Numbered from the stretch's first letter, positions 47,104 through 57,826 are shown. The stretch is 64,000 bases of DNA from Mycolicibacterium nivoides (GCF_003855255.1 NZ_CP034072.1:4275920-4339919); one strand, 5' to 3'. Notes: generated by a model not told the origin, from the letters alone. Made by a program: numbers and translations.

Positions 47104-48395
47104 TGCGCGAATCCGCCACCTTCGATCGATCCACGATCGCCGACATCCAGCGCGCCGCCGAGACCGGCATCTACGACATCCGCGGTTGGGGGGCCAAACG
47201 CCGACTACCGCATTTTGACGACCTGCTGTTCCTGGGTGCGTCGATGTCGCGCTACCCCTTGGAGGGCTACCGGGAACGCTGCGGCACCGATGTCATCCTC
47301 GGTGACCGGCACGCCAAACATCCTCTGCACCTGGATATCCCGGTCACCATCGCAGGCATGAGCTTCGGCGCGCTGTCCGGGCCGGCCAAGGAGGCCCTGG
47401 GCCGCGGGGCCAGCGAGGCCGGCACGTCGACCACCACCGGAGACGGGGGCATGACGCCCGAGGAGCGCGGGCAGAGCAAGCACCTGGTGTACCAGTACCT
47501 GCCCTCGCGCTACGGGATGAACCCCGACGACCTGCGCAAGGCCGACGCCATCGAGGTGGTGCTCGGCCAGGGCGCCAAGCCCGGCGGCGGCGGAATGCTG
47601 TTGGGACAGAAGATCTCCCCGCGGGTCGCCCAGATGCGCACGCTGCCCGAGGGCATCGACCAGCGCAGCGCGTGCCGTCACCCGGACTGGACCGGCCCGG
47701 ACGATCTGACCATCAAGATCAACGAGCTGCGGGAGATCACCGACTGGGAGAAACCCATCTACGTCAAGGTCGGGGCCACCCGCACCTATTACGACGTGAA
47801 GCTGGCCGTGCACGCCGGGGCCGACGTGGTGGTGGTCGACGGCATGCAGGGCGGCACGGCCGCCACCCAGGAGGTGTTCATCGAGCACGTCGGCATCCCG
47901 ACCCTGGCCGCGGTGCCGCAGGCGGTGCAGGCCCTGCAGGAACTGGACGTACACCGGAAAGTTCAGTTGATCGTGAGCGGCGGCATCCGCTCGGGCGCCG
48001 ACGTGGCCAAGGCGCTGGCGCTGGGCGCCGACGCGGTCGCGATCGGCACCGCCGCACTGATCGCGCTGGGCGACAACCACCCCCGCTACGCCGCCGAGTA
48101 CGAGAAGCTCGGCAGCGCAGCCGGTTTCTACGACGACTTCCAGGACGGACGCGATCCGGCCGGCATCACCACCCAGGACCCTGAGCTGGCCGCCCGGTTC
48201 GACCCGGTCGAGGGCGGCCGACGCTTGGCCAACTACCTGCGCGTGCTGACCATGGAAGCCCAGACCATCGCCCGGGCCTGCGGCAAGGCCCATGTCTGCC
48301 ACCTGGAGCCCGAGGACCTGGTGGCAGTGACCATCGAGGCCGCGGCGATGGCGCGGGTTCCGCTGGCCGGCACGAACTGGATTCCAGGCGCATGA
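47103..48395 (+). CDS. FMN-binding glutamate synthase-like subunit (GlxD/MgsC type)
   Basis: The 430-residue protein has the FMN barrel of glutamate synthase: PVTIAGMSFGALSGPAKEAL, GEGG-like TTTGDGGMTPEER, KPGGGGMLLGQKISP, VVVDGMQGGTAATQ and SGGIRSGADVAKALALGADAVAIGT-type segments. It would receive ammonia, or an amine, and an acceptor keto acid. It lacks the cysteine cluster of full-length GltB, so its electron source may differ. It is coupled to the oxidoreductase downstream by a 4-bp overlap. Confidence 0.88.
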   Translation: MRESATFDRSTIADIQRAAETGIYDIRGWGAKRRLPHFDDLLFLGASMSRYPLEGYRERCGTDVILGDRHAKHPLHLDIPVTIAGMSFGALSGPAKEALGRGASEAGTSTTTGDGGMTPEERGQSKHLVYQYLPSRYGMNPDDLRKADAIEVVLGQGAKPGGGGMLLGQKISPRVAQMRTLPEGIDQRSACRHPDWTGPDDLTIKINELREITDWEKPIYVKVGATRTYYDVKLAVHAGADVVVVDGMQGGTAATQEVFIEHVGIPTLAAVPQAVQALQELDVHRKVQLIVSGGIRSGADVAKALALGADAVAIGTAALIALGDNHPRYAAEYEKLGSAAGFYDDFQDGRDPAGITTQDPELAARFDPVEGGRRLANYLRVLTMEAQTIARACGKAHVCHLEPEDLVAVTIEAAAMARVPLAGTNWIPGA

Positions 48396-49579
48396 GCGAA
48401 ACAGCGGATGTCGTCATCGTCGGCGGCGGCCTGGAGGGCGCGGCGGCGGCCTGGTCCCTGAGCCAACGCGGCGTCACCGATGTGACTGTCCTGGAGCGCA
48501 ACACCGTCGGCTCCGGGATGACCGGGAAATCCAGCGGGATCGTGCGCTGCCACTACGGGGTCAGCTCGCTGGCCGCCATGGCCACGGTCGGCCTCGAGGT
48601 GTTCGAGAAAGCCGAGCAGTATTTCGGGACCGACATCGGTTTCCGGCAGACCGGCTATGTCGTCGGCGTCGGCGAGCCCAACGTCGACAACCTGCGCAAG
48701 AGCCTGGCCGCCCAGCGCGAGGTCGGGGTGCAGACCGAGGAGATCGACGCCTCCGAGGTGGCCAAGCTGTGGCCGTGGGCCGATCTGGAACCGTTCGCGG
48801 CCTTCGGCTGGGAGGCGCGCGGCGGGTACGGCGACGCCTACCAGACCGCGCAGGCGTTCGCGGTGTCGGCGAGGTCCGCCGGAGTGCGAATCCGCCAAGG
48901 CGCCAACGTGACCGGACTGGTGCTCGATGGAGACCGGGCAACCGGCGTCGAGCTGGCCGACGGCACAAGGGTTTCGGCGGGCACCGTTGTCTTGGCCACC
49001 GGCGCGTGGACCCGGCCGTTCCTGACCCCCTACGGCGTCGACGTGCCGATCAGGGTGGTTCGGGAGCAGATCGTCACCATCTCCCCAGGGGTGCCGATCG
49101 GAGCGGTCCCGGTGTTCTCCGACCTGGTGTCGCTGCAGTACGTGCGCCCCGAGCTGGGCGGGGAGATCCTGTTCGGCAACAGCGACCTGGCGCACTGCGA
49201 GCCTGCCGACCCGGACGACTACCTGAACCGGGCCACCGACGGCTTCATCGACCTGACCGTCGACAAGGTCGGTACCCGATTTCCCGGCTTCCCCGACGCG
49301 GCGATCACCGGCAGCTACGCCGGTTGCTACGACGTCACGCCGGACTGGAACCCCGTCATCTCCGCGACCGGGATCGACGGCCTGGTGGTGGCGGCCGGAT
49401 TCAGCGGGCACGGCTTCAAGATCGCGCCGGCGGTCGGCAAGCTGGTCGCCGACCTGGTGACAGAGGGCCGCAGCTCCGACCCCCGGATACCCGAGACGGA
49501 TTTCCGATTGGCCCGGTTCGCAGAGGACAATTTGCTCAAGAGCCGGTACCCGTACGTCGGGGCCGGGGAGATGCGATAG
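48392..49579 (+). CDS. FAD-dependent amine oxidoreductase (sarcosine oxidase beta/DadA-like)
   Basis: The 395-residue protein has an N-terminal FAD motif VIVGGGLEGAAAAWSL, a D-amino acid oxidase-type fold with VVLATGAWT and a C-terminal GFSGHGFKIAPAVG signature typical of sarcosine/dimethylglycine-type oxidases. It probably oxidises an N-alkylated amino acid formed by the preceding enzymes. N-methylglutamate dehydrogenase usually needs four subunits; only this one is encoded here. ATG overlaps the upstream stop (ATGA). Confidence 0.83.
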   Translation: MSETADVVIVGGGLEGAAAAWSLSQRGVTDVTVLERNTVGSGMTGKSSGIVRCHYGVSSLAAMATVGLEVFEKAEQYFGTDIGFRQTGYVVGVGEPNVDNLRKSLAAQREVGVQTEEIDASEVAKLWPWADLEPFAAFGWEARGGYGDAYQTAQAFAVSARSAGVRIRQGANVTGLVLDGDRATGVELADGTRVSAGTVVLATGAWTRPFLTPYGVDVPIRVVREQIVTISPGVPIGAVPVFSDLVSLQYVRPELGGEILFGNSDLAHCEPADPDDYLNRATDGFIDLTVDKVGTRFPGFPDAAITGSYAGCYDVTPDWNPVISATGIDGLVVAAGFSGHGFKIAPAVGKLVADLVTEGRSSDPRIPETDFRLARFAEDNLLKSRYPYVGAGEMR

Positions 49580-49590
49580 ACGGGAGTGCC

Positions 49591-50235
49591 GTGAGCGACC
49601 TGCCGCTGCTCCGCAACACCGGCACAGCTCGCGACCGTGATCCGAACGAACCGGTCGAGGAACTGGAATTCGAGGCGGCGATCGGGCGCAATGTGCGTCA
49701 ACTGCGTCAGCAGCACGGGCTGACCGTGGCCGAGATGGCCGCCCGGGTGGGCATCTCCAAGGCGATGCTGTCCAAGATCGAGAACGCCCAGACCTCGTGC
49801 AGCCTGTCGACCCTGGCCCTGCTCGCGAAGGGCCTCGATGTTCCGGTCACCAGTCTGTTCCGCGGGGCCGACGTCGAGCGTCCGGCGGCATTCGTCAAGG
49901 CGGGCACAGGTCCGGAGATCGTGCGCAACGGCACCAAACAGGGCCATGAGTATCAATTGCTCAGCTCCCTGCGCGGGGAGCACAAGCGGCTGGAATGCCT
50001 GCACGTCACGCTGACCGAGAAGAGCCAGACGTACCCGCTGTTCCAGCATCCGGGCACCGAGTTCATCTACATGCTCGAGGGCGTCATGGACTACAGCCAC
50101 AGCCGTTCGGTGTATCGGCTGCAACCTGGCGACTCGCTGCAGATAGACGGGGAAGGCGCCCACGGACCGGTCGACCTGATCGAACTGCCGATCCGGTTCC
50201 TGTCGGTGATCGCCTTCCCCGATTCGCAGGTGTGA
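49591..50235 (+). CDS. XRE-family regulator with C-terminal cupin
   Basis: The 214-residue protein has an XRE helix-turn-helix (about 30-85, LRQQHGLTVAEMAARVGISKAMLSKIEN) and a cupin sensor domain (about 120-205, PGTEFIYMLEGVMDY, LQPGDSLQI). Such regulators commonly control amine and polyamine catabolism. GTG 49591 follows CGGGAG. It lies 11 bp after the oxidoreductase gene and probably governs the operon. Confidence 0.87.
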   Translation: MSDLPLLRNTGTARDRDPNEPVEELEFEAAIGRNVRQLRQQHGLTVAEMAARVGISKAMLSKIENAQTSCSLSTLALLAKGLDVPVTSLFRGADVERPAAFVKAGTGPEIVRNGTKQGHEYQLLSSLRGEHKRLECLHVTLTEKSQTYPLFQHPGTEFIYMLEGVMDYSHSRSVYRLQPGDSLQIDGEGAHGPVDLIELPIRFLSVIAFPDSQV

Positions 50236-50248
50236 GTCACCACTTCGA

Positions 50249-50464
50249 TCACTCGTAGATGCTGGTGATCCGCTGCGGGCCGTGGTGGTTGTGCCAGCCG
50301 GGCTTCATGCCGGGGGCCGGTGTGGCGTAGGTATCAGGGCTGTAGAGGTTGCCCGATCCCTGCGGAGTCTGCGCGGCGGCCGTGCCGGCCAGGCCGAGCG
50401 CGACGGCGCCGAAGACGCCTGCGGACAGGATGGGCAGTGCCAGGGCCTTGGTGAACTTGGTCAT
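50249..50464 (-). CDS. Small secreted protein
   Basis: The 71-residue precursor has a signal peptide (about 1-31, cleaving after AAA) and a mature peptide of about 40 residues rich in Pro, Gly, His and Tyr. I do not recognise a family. ATG 50464 is preceded by AGAAGGA and starts the signal peptide; an ATG at 50524 would add a hydrophilic leader. It is convergent with the XRE-cupin gene. Confidence 0.6.
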   Translation of the reverse strand: MTKFTKALALPILSAGVFGAVALGLAGTAAAQTPQGSGNLYSPDTYATPAPGMKPGWHNHHGPQRITSIYE

Positions 50465-50655
50465 GATCGTGAATCCTTCTGTCTCAGTTGGCTTTTCGTT
50501 TTCCTTGGCGGCTTGTTCGGCCACTGAGACAAGAATGCGGCCTGGGCGGCCGCAGGTCTGTCGGGCGATCAGGCGATGAGCCTGATGAATATGCGTTCCC
50601 CCGATCGGGGGAAGTGCACGTCAACCTCAGGTTTTGGCCTGGGAATGACGCGGAG
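50465..50655. other. Intergenic region between the small secreted gene and the leuA leader
   Basis: These 191 bp contain no gene that I can support. The left part must hold the promoter of the minus-strand secreted-protein gene. A short inverted repeat CCCCCGATCGGGGG is visible at about 50598-50611. The right end carries the -35 region of the leuA leader promoter. Confidence 0.5.
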
Positions 50656-50661
50656 TACAGT
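50632..50661 (+). promoter_or_regulatory. Leaderless promoter of the leuA leader peptide
   Basis: A -10 TACAGT at 50656-50661 ends 7 nt before GTG 50669, the standard spacing for a leaderless transcript in mycobacteria. A weak -35 TTGGCC (50634-50639) lies 16 bp upstream. Confidence 0.6.
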
Positions 50662-50668
50662 TGACCGC

Positions 50669-50701
50669 GTGCAGCGGGTGCTCCTTCTCGGACGCCGCGA
50701 C

Positions 50702-50710
<9 letters not shown>
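50669..50710 (+). CDS. Leucine leader peptide for leuA attenuation
   Basis: A 13-codon frame reads VQRVLLLGRRDGV and ends in TGA. Three consecutive Leu codons (CTC CTT CTC) flanked by Val codons are the mark of a branched-chain amino acid leader. It starts at the predicted transcript 5' end and is followed by alternative hairpins before leuA. Attenuation of leuA in actinobacteria has been proposed on comparative grounds. Confidence 0.75.
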
Positions 50711-52612
<1,902 letters not shown>

Positions 52613-52662
52613 CTGACGCTGGCGTAGATCACTACGCGAAGGCCAACGGCAAGGAGCGGTCC

Positions 52663-53049
52663 ATGGACTGGGGTTCGACATGGGATTTCCTCTGGCATTT
52701 CCTGATCATCTTCGCCTGGATCGCATACCTGCTGGTCCTGTTCCAGATCCTCACCGACCTGTTCTGGCGTGACCACAAGACCTCCGGCTGGGTCAAGGCG
52801 GTGTGGGTGGTCTTCCTGATCGTGTTCCCCTGGCTCACCGCGCTGGTGTACCTGATCGCACGGGGTAAGGGCATGTCCGAGCGCGCGCAGGCAGCCGCAC
52901 TGGCCGCCAAGCAGGACACCGACGCCTACATCCGCGAGGCGGCCGGCCGGTCCCCGGCTCAGGAGATCGCCGATGCCAAGGCGCTGCTGGATTCAGGCAC
53001 GATCAGCCAGGCCGAGTTCGACGGGTTGAAGGCGAAGGCGCTCAGCTAG
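52663..53049 (+). CDS. Small membrane protein with SHOCT domain
   Basis: The 128-residue protein has two membrane helices (about 8-32 and 43-66) of the phospholipase-D-nuclease N-terminal type and a C-terminal SHOCT motif (IADAKALLDSGTISQAEFDGLKAKAL), a short oligomerisation or binding module. Its function is unknown. ATG 52663 follows AAGGAGCGG. The stop lies 21 bp from the stop of the convergent exonuclease gene. Confidence 0.8.
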   Translation: MDWGSTWDFLWHFLIIFAWIAYLLVLFQILTDLFWRDHKTSGWVKAVWVVFLIVFPWLTALVYLIARGKGMSERAQAAALAAKQDTDAYIREAAGRSPAQEIADAKALLDSGTISQAEFDGLKAKALS

Positions 53050-53070
53050 AAGACCGCGGCGAGCCGCGCA

Positions 53071-54060
53071 TCAGAACAGCGTGTACTGATCGCTTTCGGC
53101 AGGGATGTCGCAGAACTGCTCGATGTCGGCACCACCGACGACATGGGCGAGCAGGCCCATGAAGGTCTCGTCATCGAGCAGCGGCACCCCCACCTCGACG
53201 GCCTGGTAGCCCTTGCCCTGGTCGGGTGCCGGTTCGTTGCAGATCACCAACGAGGTCTGCTGGTCCACCAGGTCGGTGTAGGCCAGCCCGGCGTGCAGGA
53301 TGCGCTCGACGAGCTCCTCATGGGTGCGCGCCACCTCGGCCGACAGCGCCACCCGCATGCCCTGCACCAACGGCCGTCCCGGCACGAAGGCGCCCGGGTT
53401 GGCGTACTCGCACGGCAGGCGCGAGGCCAGCACCTTCAACGGCCGCAGCTCTTCATGGGTGATGTGGCCGTTGGGCCAGCGCCGTCGGGTCACCTCCCGC
53501 AGCGGCAGCCAGACCTTGCGGTCGCGGGCCCGGGCCAGGGTCGGCTTCAGGATCTGGGCCAGCACCAACGCGTCGTCGAGAGCATCGTGTGGCTTCATCT
53601 GGCTCACGCCCCAGTGCGCTGCCAGCGTCTCCAGGCGCAGGTTCTCGGTGCCCAGCGCCAGCCGGCGGGCCAGCTCGACGGTGCACATGACGCTGTCGAT
53701 CGGCAGCTCGGCGCCGACCAACTCGGCCTCGGCGGTCAGGAAGCTGTAGTCGAAGCCCACGTTGTGGGCGACCAGCGTGCGTCCGCGCAGGATGTCGCTC
53801 AATTCGTCGACGACGTCCCCGAAGGTCGGCTGGCCTTCCAGCATCTCGGTCGTCAGCCCGTGCACATGGGTGGGCCCGGGATCCACACCCGGGTTCAGCA
53901 GGGTCGCGACACTGCGCTCGACGTTTCCGTCATCCCCGACCGCGAGGGCGGCCACGCTGACGATGCGTGCCTGCCCCGGCCGGAACCCCGTGGTCTCCAC
54001 GTCGACGACGGCCCAGCCCGCGCCCGGCTCATCCGCCGGTCTGCCCCACGCGCTGCTCAT
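53071..54060 (-). CDS. DEDDh 3'-5' exonuclease with BRCT domain (DnaQ-like, Rv3711c type)
   Basis: The 329-residue protein has an N-terminal exonuclease domain with Exo I VVDVETTG (near residue 18), Exo II HNVGFDYSFL and Exo III HDALDDA, covering the DEDDh residues. The C-terminal part (about 235-315) fits a BRCT domain with MRVALSAEVARTHEEL. It resembles the epsilon/DnaQ family, but its role in replication proofreading is not established; mycobacterial proofreading is done mainly by the DnaE1 PHP domain. ATG 54060 matches the usual length; TTG 54090 is the alternative. Confidence 0.85.
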   Translation of the reverse strand: MSSAWGRPADEPGAGWAVVDVETTGFRPGQARIVSVAALAVGDDGNVERSVATLLNPGVDPGPTHVHGLTTEMLEGQPTFGDVVDELSDILRGRTLVAHNVGFDYSFLTAEAELVGAELPIDSVMCTVELARRLALGTENLRLETLAAHWGVSQMKPHDALDDALVLAQILKPTLARARDRKVWLPLREVTRRRWPNGHITHEELRPLKVLASRLPCEYANPGAFVPGRPLVQGMRVALSAEVARTHEELVERILHAGLAYTDLVDQQTSLVICNEPAPDQGKGYQAVEVGVPLLDDETFMGLLAHVVGGADIEQFCDIPAESDQYTLF

Positions 54061-54121
54061 ATTCGCCAGGATGGCACGCGAGTCCGACAACCTCGGGCGG
54101 CACGGCAGCGTGTCGTGCCCC

Positions 54122-54127
54122 TAAAAT
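54122..54127 (+). promoter_or_regulatory. Leaderless -10 element of murT
   Basis: TAAAAT ends 7 nt before the murT ATG at 54135, so the transcript should start at the A of the ATG. The murT-gatD operon lies head to head with the exonuclease gene (74 bp between starts). Confidence 0.6.
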
Positions 54128-54134
54128 CGCCGGA

Positions 54135-55355
54135 ATGCTGACCCTTCGCGGGCGCGCCGCCCTGGCCGCCGGATCAACCGCGCGCTGGGCGTCGCGGGTC
54201 ACCGGCCGCGGCGCCGGTGCGATGATCGGCGGCCTGGTGGCGATGACGCTGGACCGCTCGATCCTGGGCCAACTGGGCCAGGGCCGCCGCAGCGTCGTCG
54301 TGACCGGCACCAATGGCAAGTCGACCACCACCCGGATGACCGCGGCCGCCCTGGCCACGCTCGGCCCGGTGGCCAGTAACTCCGAGGGCGCCAACATGGA
54401 CGCCGGTCTGGTGGCGGCGCTGGCCGGGGCCCGCGATGCCACGCTGGCCGCCCTGGAAGTCGACGAGATGCACGTCCCGCACGTCAGCGATGCGGTGTCG
54501 CCGTCGGTCATCGTCTTGCTGAATCTGTCCCGGGACCAGCTGGACCGGGTCGGTGAGATCAACCACATCGAACGCACGCTGCGAGGCGGGCTGGCCCGTC
54601 ATCCCGACGCGGTGATCGTGGCCAACTGCGACGACGTCTTGATGACCTCGGCCGCATATGACAGCCCCAACGTGGTGTGGGTGGCCGCCGGCGGCAGCTG
54701 GGCGGGTGATTCGGTGAGCTGTCCGCGATCCGGCGAGATCATCGAGCGCAACGGGCGCGACTGGTACTCGACCGGCAGCGACTTCAAACGTCCCAGCCCA
54801 CAGTGGTGGTTCGACGACACCCACATCTACGGTCCGGACGGCCTGGTGCTGCCGATGACCCTGGCCCTGCCCGGCGCGGTCAACCGCGGTAACGCCACCC
54901 AAGCCGTCGCGGCCGCCGTGGCGCTGGGTGCCGACCCCGCTGCCGCGGTGGCGGCGGTCTCTGGCGTCGACGAGGTCGCCGGGCGATACCGCACGGTGCG
55001 GATCGGCGCACACACCGCGCGGATCCTGCTGGCCAAGAACCCGGCCGGATGGCAGGAGGCCCTGTCCATGGTCGACAAGCACGGCGCCGGAGTCGTCATC
55101 TCGGTCAACGGGCAGGTGCCCGACGGCGAGGACCTGTCCTGGCTGTGGGACGTCCGGTTCGAGCACTTCGACGACACCGTCGTCGTCGCCGCAGGCGAAC
55201 GGGGCACCGATCTCGCGGTGCGCCTCGGCTACGCCGGCGTCGAGCATTCACTGGTGCACGACACCATCGCCGCGATCGACTCCTGCCCGCCCGGGCATGT
55301 CGAGGTGATCGCCAATTACACGGCCTTCCTGCAACTGAATCGGCGGATCTCGTGA
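54135..55355 (+). CDS. murT: Lipid II isoglutaminyl synthase ligase subunit MurT
   Basis: The 406-residue Mur-ligase-family protein has the P-loop TGTNGKSTTT (near residue 57) and a C-terminal DUF1727 domain. With GatD it amidates the D-Glu of lipid II to D-isoglutamine. The insert that carries a four-Cys zinc ribbon in many MurT proteins keeps only one Cys here: CPRSGEIIERNGRDWYSTG replaces the CPxC...CxxC pattern. ATG 54135 fits a leaderless -10. The stop overlaps gatD (GTGA). Confidence 0.93.
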   Translation: MLTLRGRAALAAGSTARWASRVTGRGAGAMIGGLVAMTLDRSILGQLGQGRRSVVVTGTNGKSTTTRMTAAALATLGPVASNSEGANMDAGLVAALAGARDATLAALEVDEMHVPHVSDAVSPSVIVLLNLSRDQLDRVGEINHIERTLRGGLARHPDAVIVANCDDVLMTSAAYDSPNVVWVAAGGSWAGDSVSCPRSGEIIERNGRDWYSTGSDFKRPSPQWWFDDTHIYGPDGLVLPMTLALPGAVNRGNATQAVAAAVALGADPAAAVAAVSGVDEVAGRYRTVRIGAHTARILLAKNPAGWQEALSMVDKHGAGVVISVNGQVPDGEDLSWLWDVRFEHFDDTVVVAAGERGTDLAVRLGYAGVEHSLVHDTIAAIDSCPPGHVEVIANYTAFLQLNRRIS

Positions 55356-56062
55356 GTGCGGTGCGGATCGGGCTCGTGCTGCCCGACGTGATGGGAACCT
55401 ACGGCGACAGCGGCAATGCGGTGGTGCTGCAACAGCGGTTGCGGCTGCGCGGTATCGACGCCGAGATCGTGGAGATCACCCTGGCCGACCCGGTGCCCGA
55501 CTCGCTGGACCTGTACACCCTCGGTGGCGCGGAGGACTACGCGCAGCGGCTGGCCACCAAGCACCTGATCCGGTACCCCGGTCTGCAGCAAGCGGTTTCG
55601 CGTGGCGCACCCGTGCTCGCGATCTGTGCGGCGATCCAGGTCCTCGGCCACTGGTACGAGACCTCGGCCGGTGAGCGGGTGGACGGCGTCGGGCTGCTCG
55701 ACGTCACCACCTCGCCGCAGGAGGCCCGCACCATCGGCGAGGTGGCGTCCACTCCCCTGCTCGACGGGCTCACCCAGCCGCTGACGGGCTTCGAAAACCA
55801 CCGTGGCGGAACGGTTCTGGGTCCTGATGCCAGGCCACTGGCCGCGGTCACCAAAGGGGCGGGCAACCGCTTGGGCGACGGCTATGACGGTGCGGTTCAA
55901 GGCAGTGTGGTGGCGACCTATCTGCACGGCCCGTGCCTGGCCCGCAATCCGGAACTGGCCGACCATCTGCTGACGCAGGTGGTGGGTGAGCTGCCGCCGC
56001 TGGAGCTCCCGGAAGTCGAGCTGCTGCGCCGGGAACGGCTGGCGGCCCCGCGCCGGGTGTAG
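55352..56062 (+). CDS. gatD: Lipid II isoglutaminyl synthase glutaminase subunit GatD
   Basis: The 236-residue class I glutamine amidotransferase-like subunit (CobB/CobQ type) has the nucleophile Cys in AICAAIQVLG (near residue 92) and His in TYLHGPCLARNP near 188. It releases ammonia from glutamine for MurT. GTG 55352 overlaps the murT stop. It was formerly annotated as cobQ2 in mycobacteria. Confidence 0.93.
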   Translation: MSAVRIGLVLPDVMGTYGDSGNAVVLQQRLRLRGIDAEIVEITLADPVPDSLDLYTLGGAEDYAQRLATKHLIRYPGLQQAVSRGAPVLAICAAIQVLGHWYETSAGERVDGVGLLDVTTSPQEARTIGEVASTPLLDGLTQPLTGFENHRGGTVLGPDARPLAAVTKGAGNRLGDGYDGAVQGSVVATYLHGPCLARNPELADHLLTQVVGELPPLELPEVELLRRERLAAPRRV

Positions 56063-56070
56063 CCCGCACG

Positions 56071-56784
56071 TCAGGATGCGAAAACGTCGACCGCCTTTGC
56101 GATCTGCGCCGCGGCATCGGTGAGAATGGGCTCACCGTGCCCGAATCCGGCGCGCTGCGCGCCCGTGGCAGCGAGCTTGGACACAGAGTCGGCGAGCTCG
56201 GCGCGGTCGGTGTTGAAAACCCCCACGATCACCTGACCGTTGAACTCGGCGACCACATCACCGGTCAGCACGGCGTCGGCGGCCGGCAGATAGAGGGCGA
56301 TGCCGCCCGGGGTGTGGCCGGGCACGCCGATCACCCGCGCCCCGCCTGCGAAGTCGAGCACGTCACCGTCGCCGACCACCCGGTCCACCCGGCAGGCCGG
56401 GCCGTGCGGTGATGCGTCGAAGTCGGGCCGCAGCGTCCGCTCCGAGTCGGTCAGTACGGGCAGTGGCCCGGATTCGTCGCCGCGGATGAACTCGGCGTCA
56501 CCTTTGCCTGCGATGACCTCCACATCGGACCAGTCCGCGATCTCGGCGGCCGCACCGCAATGGTCCTCGTGGAAATGCGTGAGGACGACGCGCTTGACGT
56601 GCAGGCGTCGCATACCGAGCGCGGCCAGCGCCTCGGCGATCAGGCCGGAGCTGTCCGGCCAACCGGTGTCGATGAGCGTGACACCTTCACCGTCCAGCCA
56701 CAGGTAACTGTTGAGCAGGTGCGCCCGTTCACCGGGGATGCGCAGCCGGTACAACGAGGGCGCCAGCTGTTGGAGATCCGCCAT
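56071..56784 (-). CDS. Metallo-beta-lactamase-fold hydrolase
   Basis: The 237-residue protein has the metal-binding motif THFHEDHCG (H-x-H-x-D-H), a third His in GHTPGG and an Asp in TGDVV, so the dinuclear site is complete. The substrate is unknown. ATG 56784 is chosen because a minus-strand -10 TACGGT (56797-56792) ends 7 nt upstream, giving a leaderless transcript. ATG 56811 would add nine residues across that element. It is convergent with gatD. Confidence 0.8.
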   Translation of the reverse strand: MADLQQLAPSLYRLRIPGERAHLLNSYLWLDGEGVTLIDTGWPDSSGLIAEALAALGMRRLHVKRVVLTHFHEDHCGAAAEIADWSDVEVIAGKGDAEFIRGDESGPLPVLTDSERTLRPDFDASPHGPACRVDRVVGDGDVLDFAGGARVIGVPGHTPGGIALYLPAADAVLTGDVVAEFNGQVIVGVFNTDRAELADSVSKLAATGAQRAGFGHGEPILTDAAAQIAKAVDVFAS

Positions 56785-56845
56785 AGACCTGACCGTAGTG
56801 ACCTTGGCCATTGCGGGTCGAGGTGTTTCGCTGTGGCCGAAATCT

Positions 56846-56889
56846 GAGCCGCGAATCAGGCCACCGCGGCGGAGCCGCGAATCAGGCCA
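56846..56889. repeat. Tandem 18-bp repeat at the recR 3' end
   Basis: GAGCCGCGAATCAGGCCA occurs at 56846-56863 and again at 56872-56889, period 26 bp. The second copy contains the last codons and the stop of recR, so the first copy repeats the recR end just beyond its stop. Confidence 0.8.
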
Positions 56890-57493
56890 TCGCGCGGCGG
56901 CCGGCCAGTGCCCGGCCCAGGGTGAGTTCGTCGGCGAACTCCAAGTCGCCGCCCATCGGAAGGCCCGAGGCGATGCGCGTGACCGTCAGCCCGGGGATGT
57001 CGCGCAGCATCCGGACCAGATAGGTGGCCGTGGCCTCACCCTCGGTGTTGGGGTCGGTCGCGATGATCACCTCGGCCACGTCGACGCCGTCGACGCGTTC
57101 ACCGATCCGGTTGAGCAGCTCACGAATGCGCAGCTGGTCGGGCCCGACGCCCGACAACGGATCCAGCGCCCCGCCCAGCACGTGGTAGCGGCCGCGGAAT
57201 TCGCGGGTGCGCTCGACGGCCTGCACGTCCTTGGGTTCCTCGACCACGCACACCAGTGAGGCGTCGCGGCGGGGGTCCTTGCAGATCCGGCAGCGTTCCT
57301 CGTCGGAGACGTTGCCGCAGACCGCACAGAAGGTGACGCCGTCGCGGATGCGGCCCAGCACCGCGGTCAGCCGATCGATGTCCGGCGGCTCGACGCTCAG
57401 CAGGTGAAACGCGATCCGCTGCGCGCTCTTGGGCCCGATGCCGGGCAGCTTGCCCAGCTCGTCGATCAGATCCTGTACTGGGCCTTCGAACAC
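56882..57493 (-). CDS. recR: Recombination mediator RecR
   Basis: The 203-residue protein has a helix-hairpin-helix (about 10-35, [20 protein letters not shown]), a four-Cys zinc finger ([16 protein letters not shown], near 57-72) and a Toprim domain with [12 protein letters not shown]. RecR loads RecA with RecO at gaps. GTG 57493 directly follows the ybaB stop, the conserved ybaB-recR pair. Confidence 0.96.
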   Translation of the reverse strand: MFEGPVQDLIDELGKLPGIGPKSAQRIAFHLLSVEPPDIDRLTAVLGRIRDGVTFCAVCGNVSDEERCRICKDPRRDASLVCVVEEPKDVQAVERTREFRGRYHVLGGALDPLSGVGPDQLRIRELLNRIGERVDGVDVAEVIIATDPNTEGEATATYLVRMLRDIPGLTVTRIASGLPMGGDLEFADELTLGRALAGRRAMA

Positions 57494-57826
57494 TTACAGC
57501 CCCGGAAGTCCGAACCCGCCAAGCCCGCCGGCCAGCGGGCCCAGGCGGCTCTGCGCCAGGGCGGTCACCTGATTGGAGGCATCGGCGAGGGCGCCGACGA
57601 TGAGGTCCTGCAGGGTCTCGACGTCCTCGGGGTCAACGACCTTGGGATCGATCGCCACCGCGATCACCTCACCGCTGCCCTTGACCGTGACCTGCACCAG
57701 CCCGCCGCCGGCCTGGCCGTGCACCTCGGAGTTGGCCAGCGCCTCCTGCGCCTCCATGAGCTGCTGCTGTACCTGCTGCGCCTGCGCCAGCAGGGCCGAC
57801 ATGTCGGGCGTGCCTCCGGGTTGCAT
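57494..57826 (-). CDS. YbaB/EbfC nucleoid-associated protein
   Basis: The 110-residue protein has the YbaB pattern: a Gln-rich N-terminal helix ([19 protein letters not shown]), a central sheet ([19 protein letters not shown]) and a C-terminal helix. YbaB binds DNA as a tweezer-like dimer. ATG 57826 follows AAGGGGACC; the open frame further upstream is not coding. It precedes recR without a gap. Confidence 0.9.
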   Translation of the reverse strand: MQPGGTPDMSALLAQAQQVQQQLMEAQEALANSEVHGQAGGGLVQVTVKGSGEVIAVAIDPKVVDPEDVETLQDLIVGALADASNQVTALAQSRLGPLAGGLGGFGLPGL

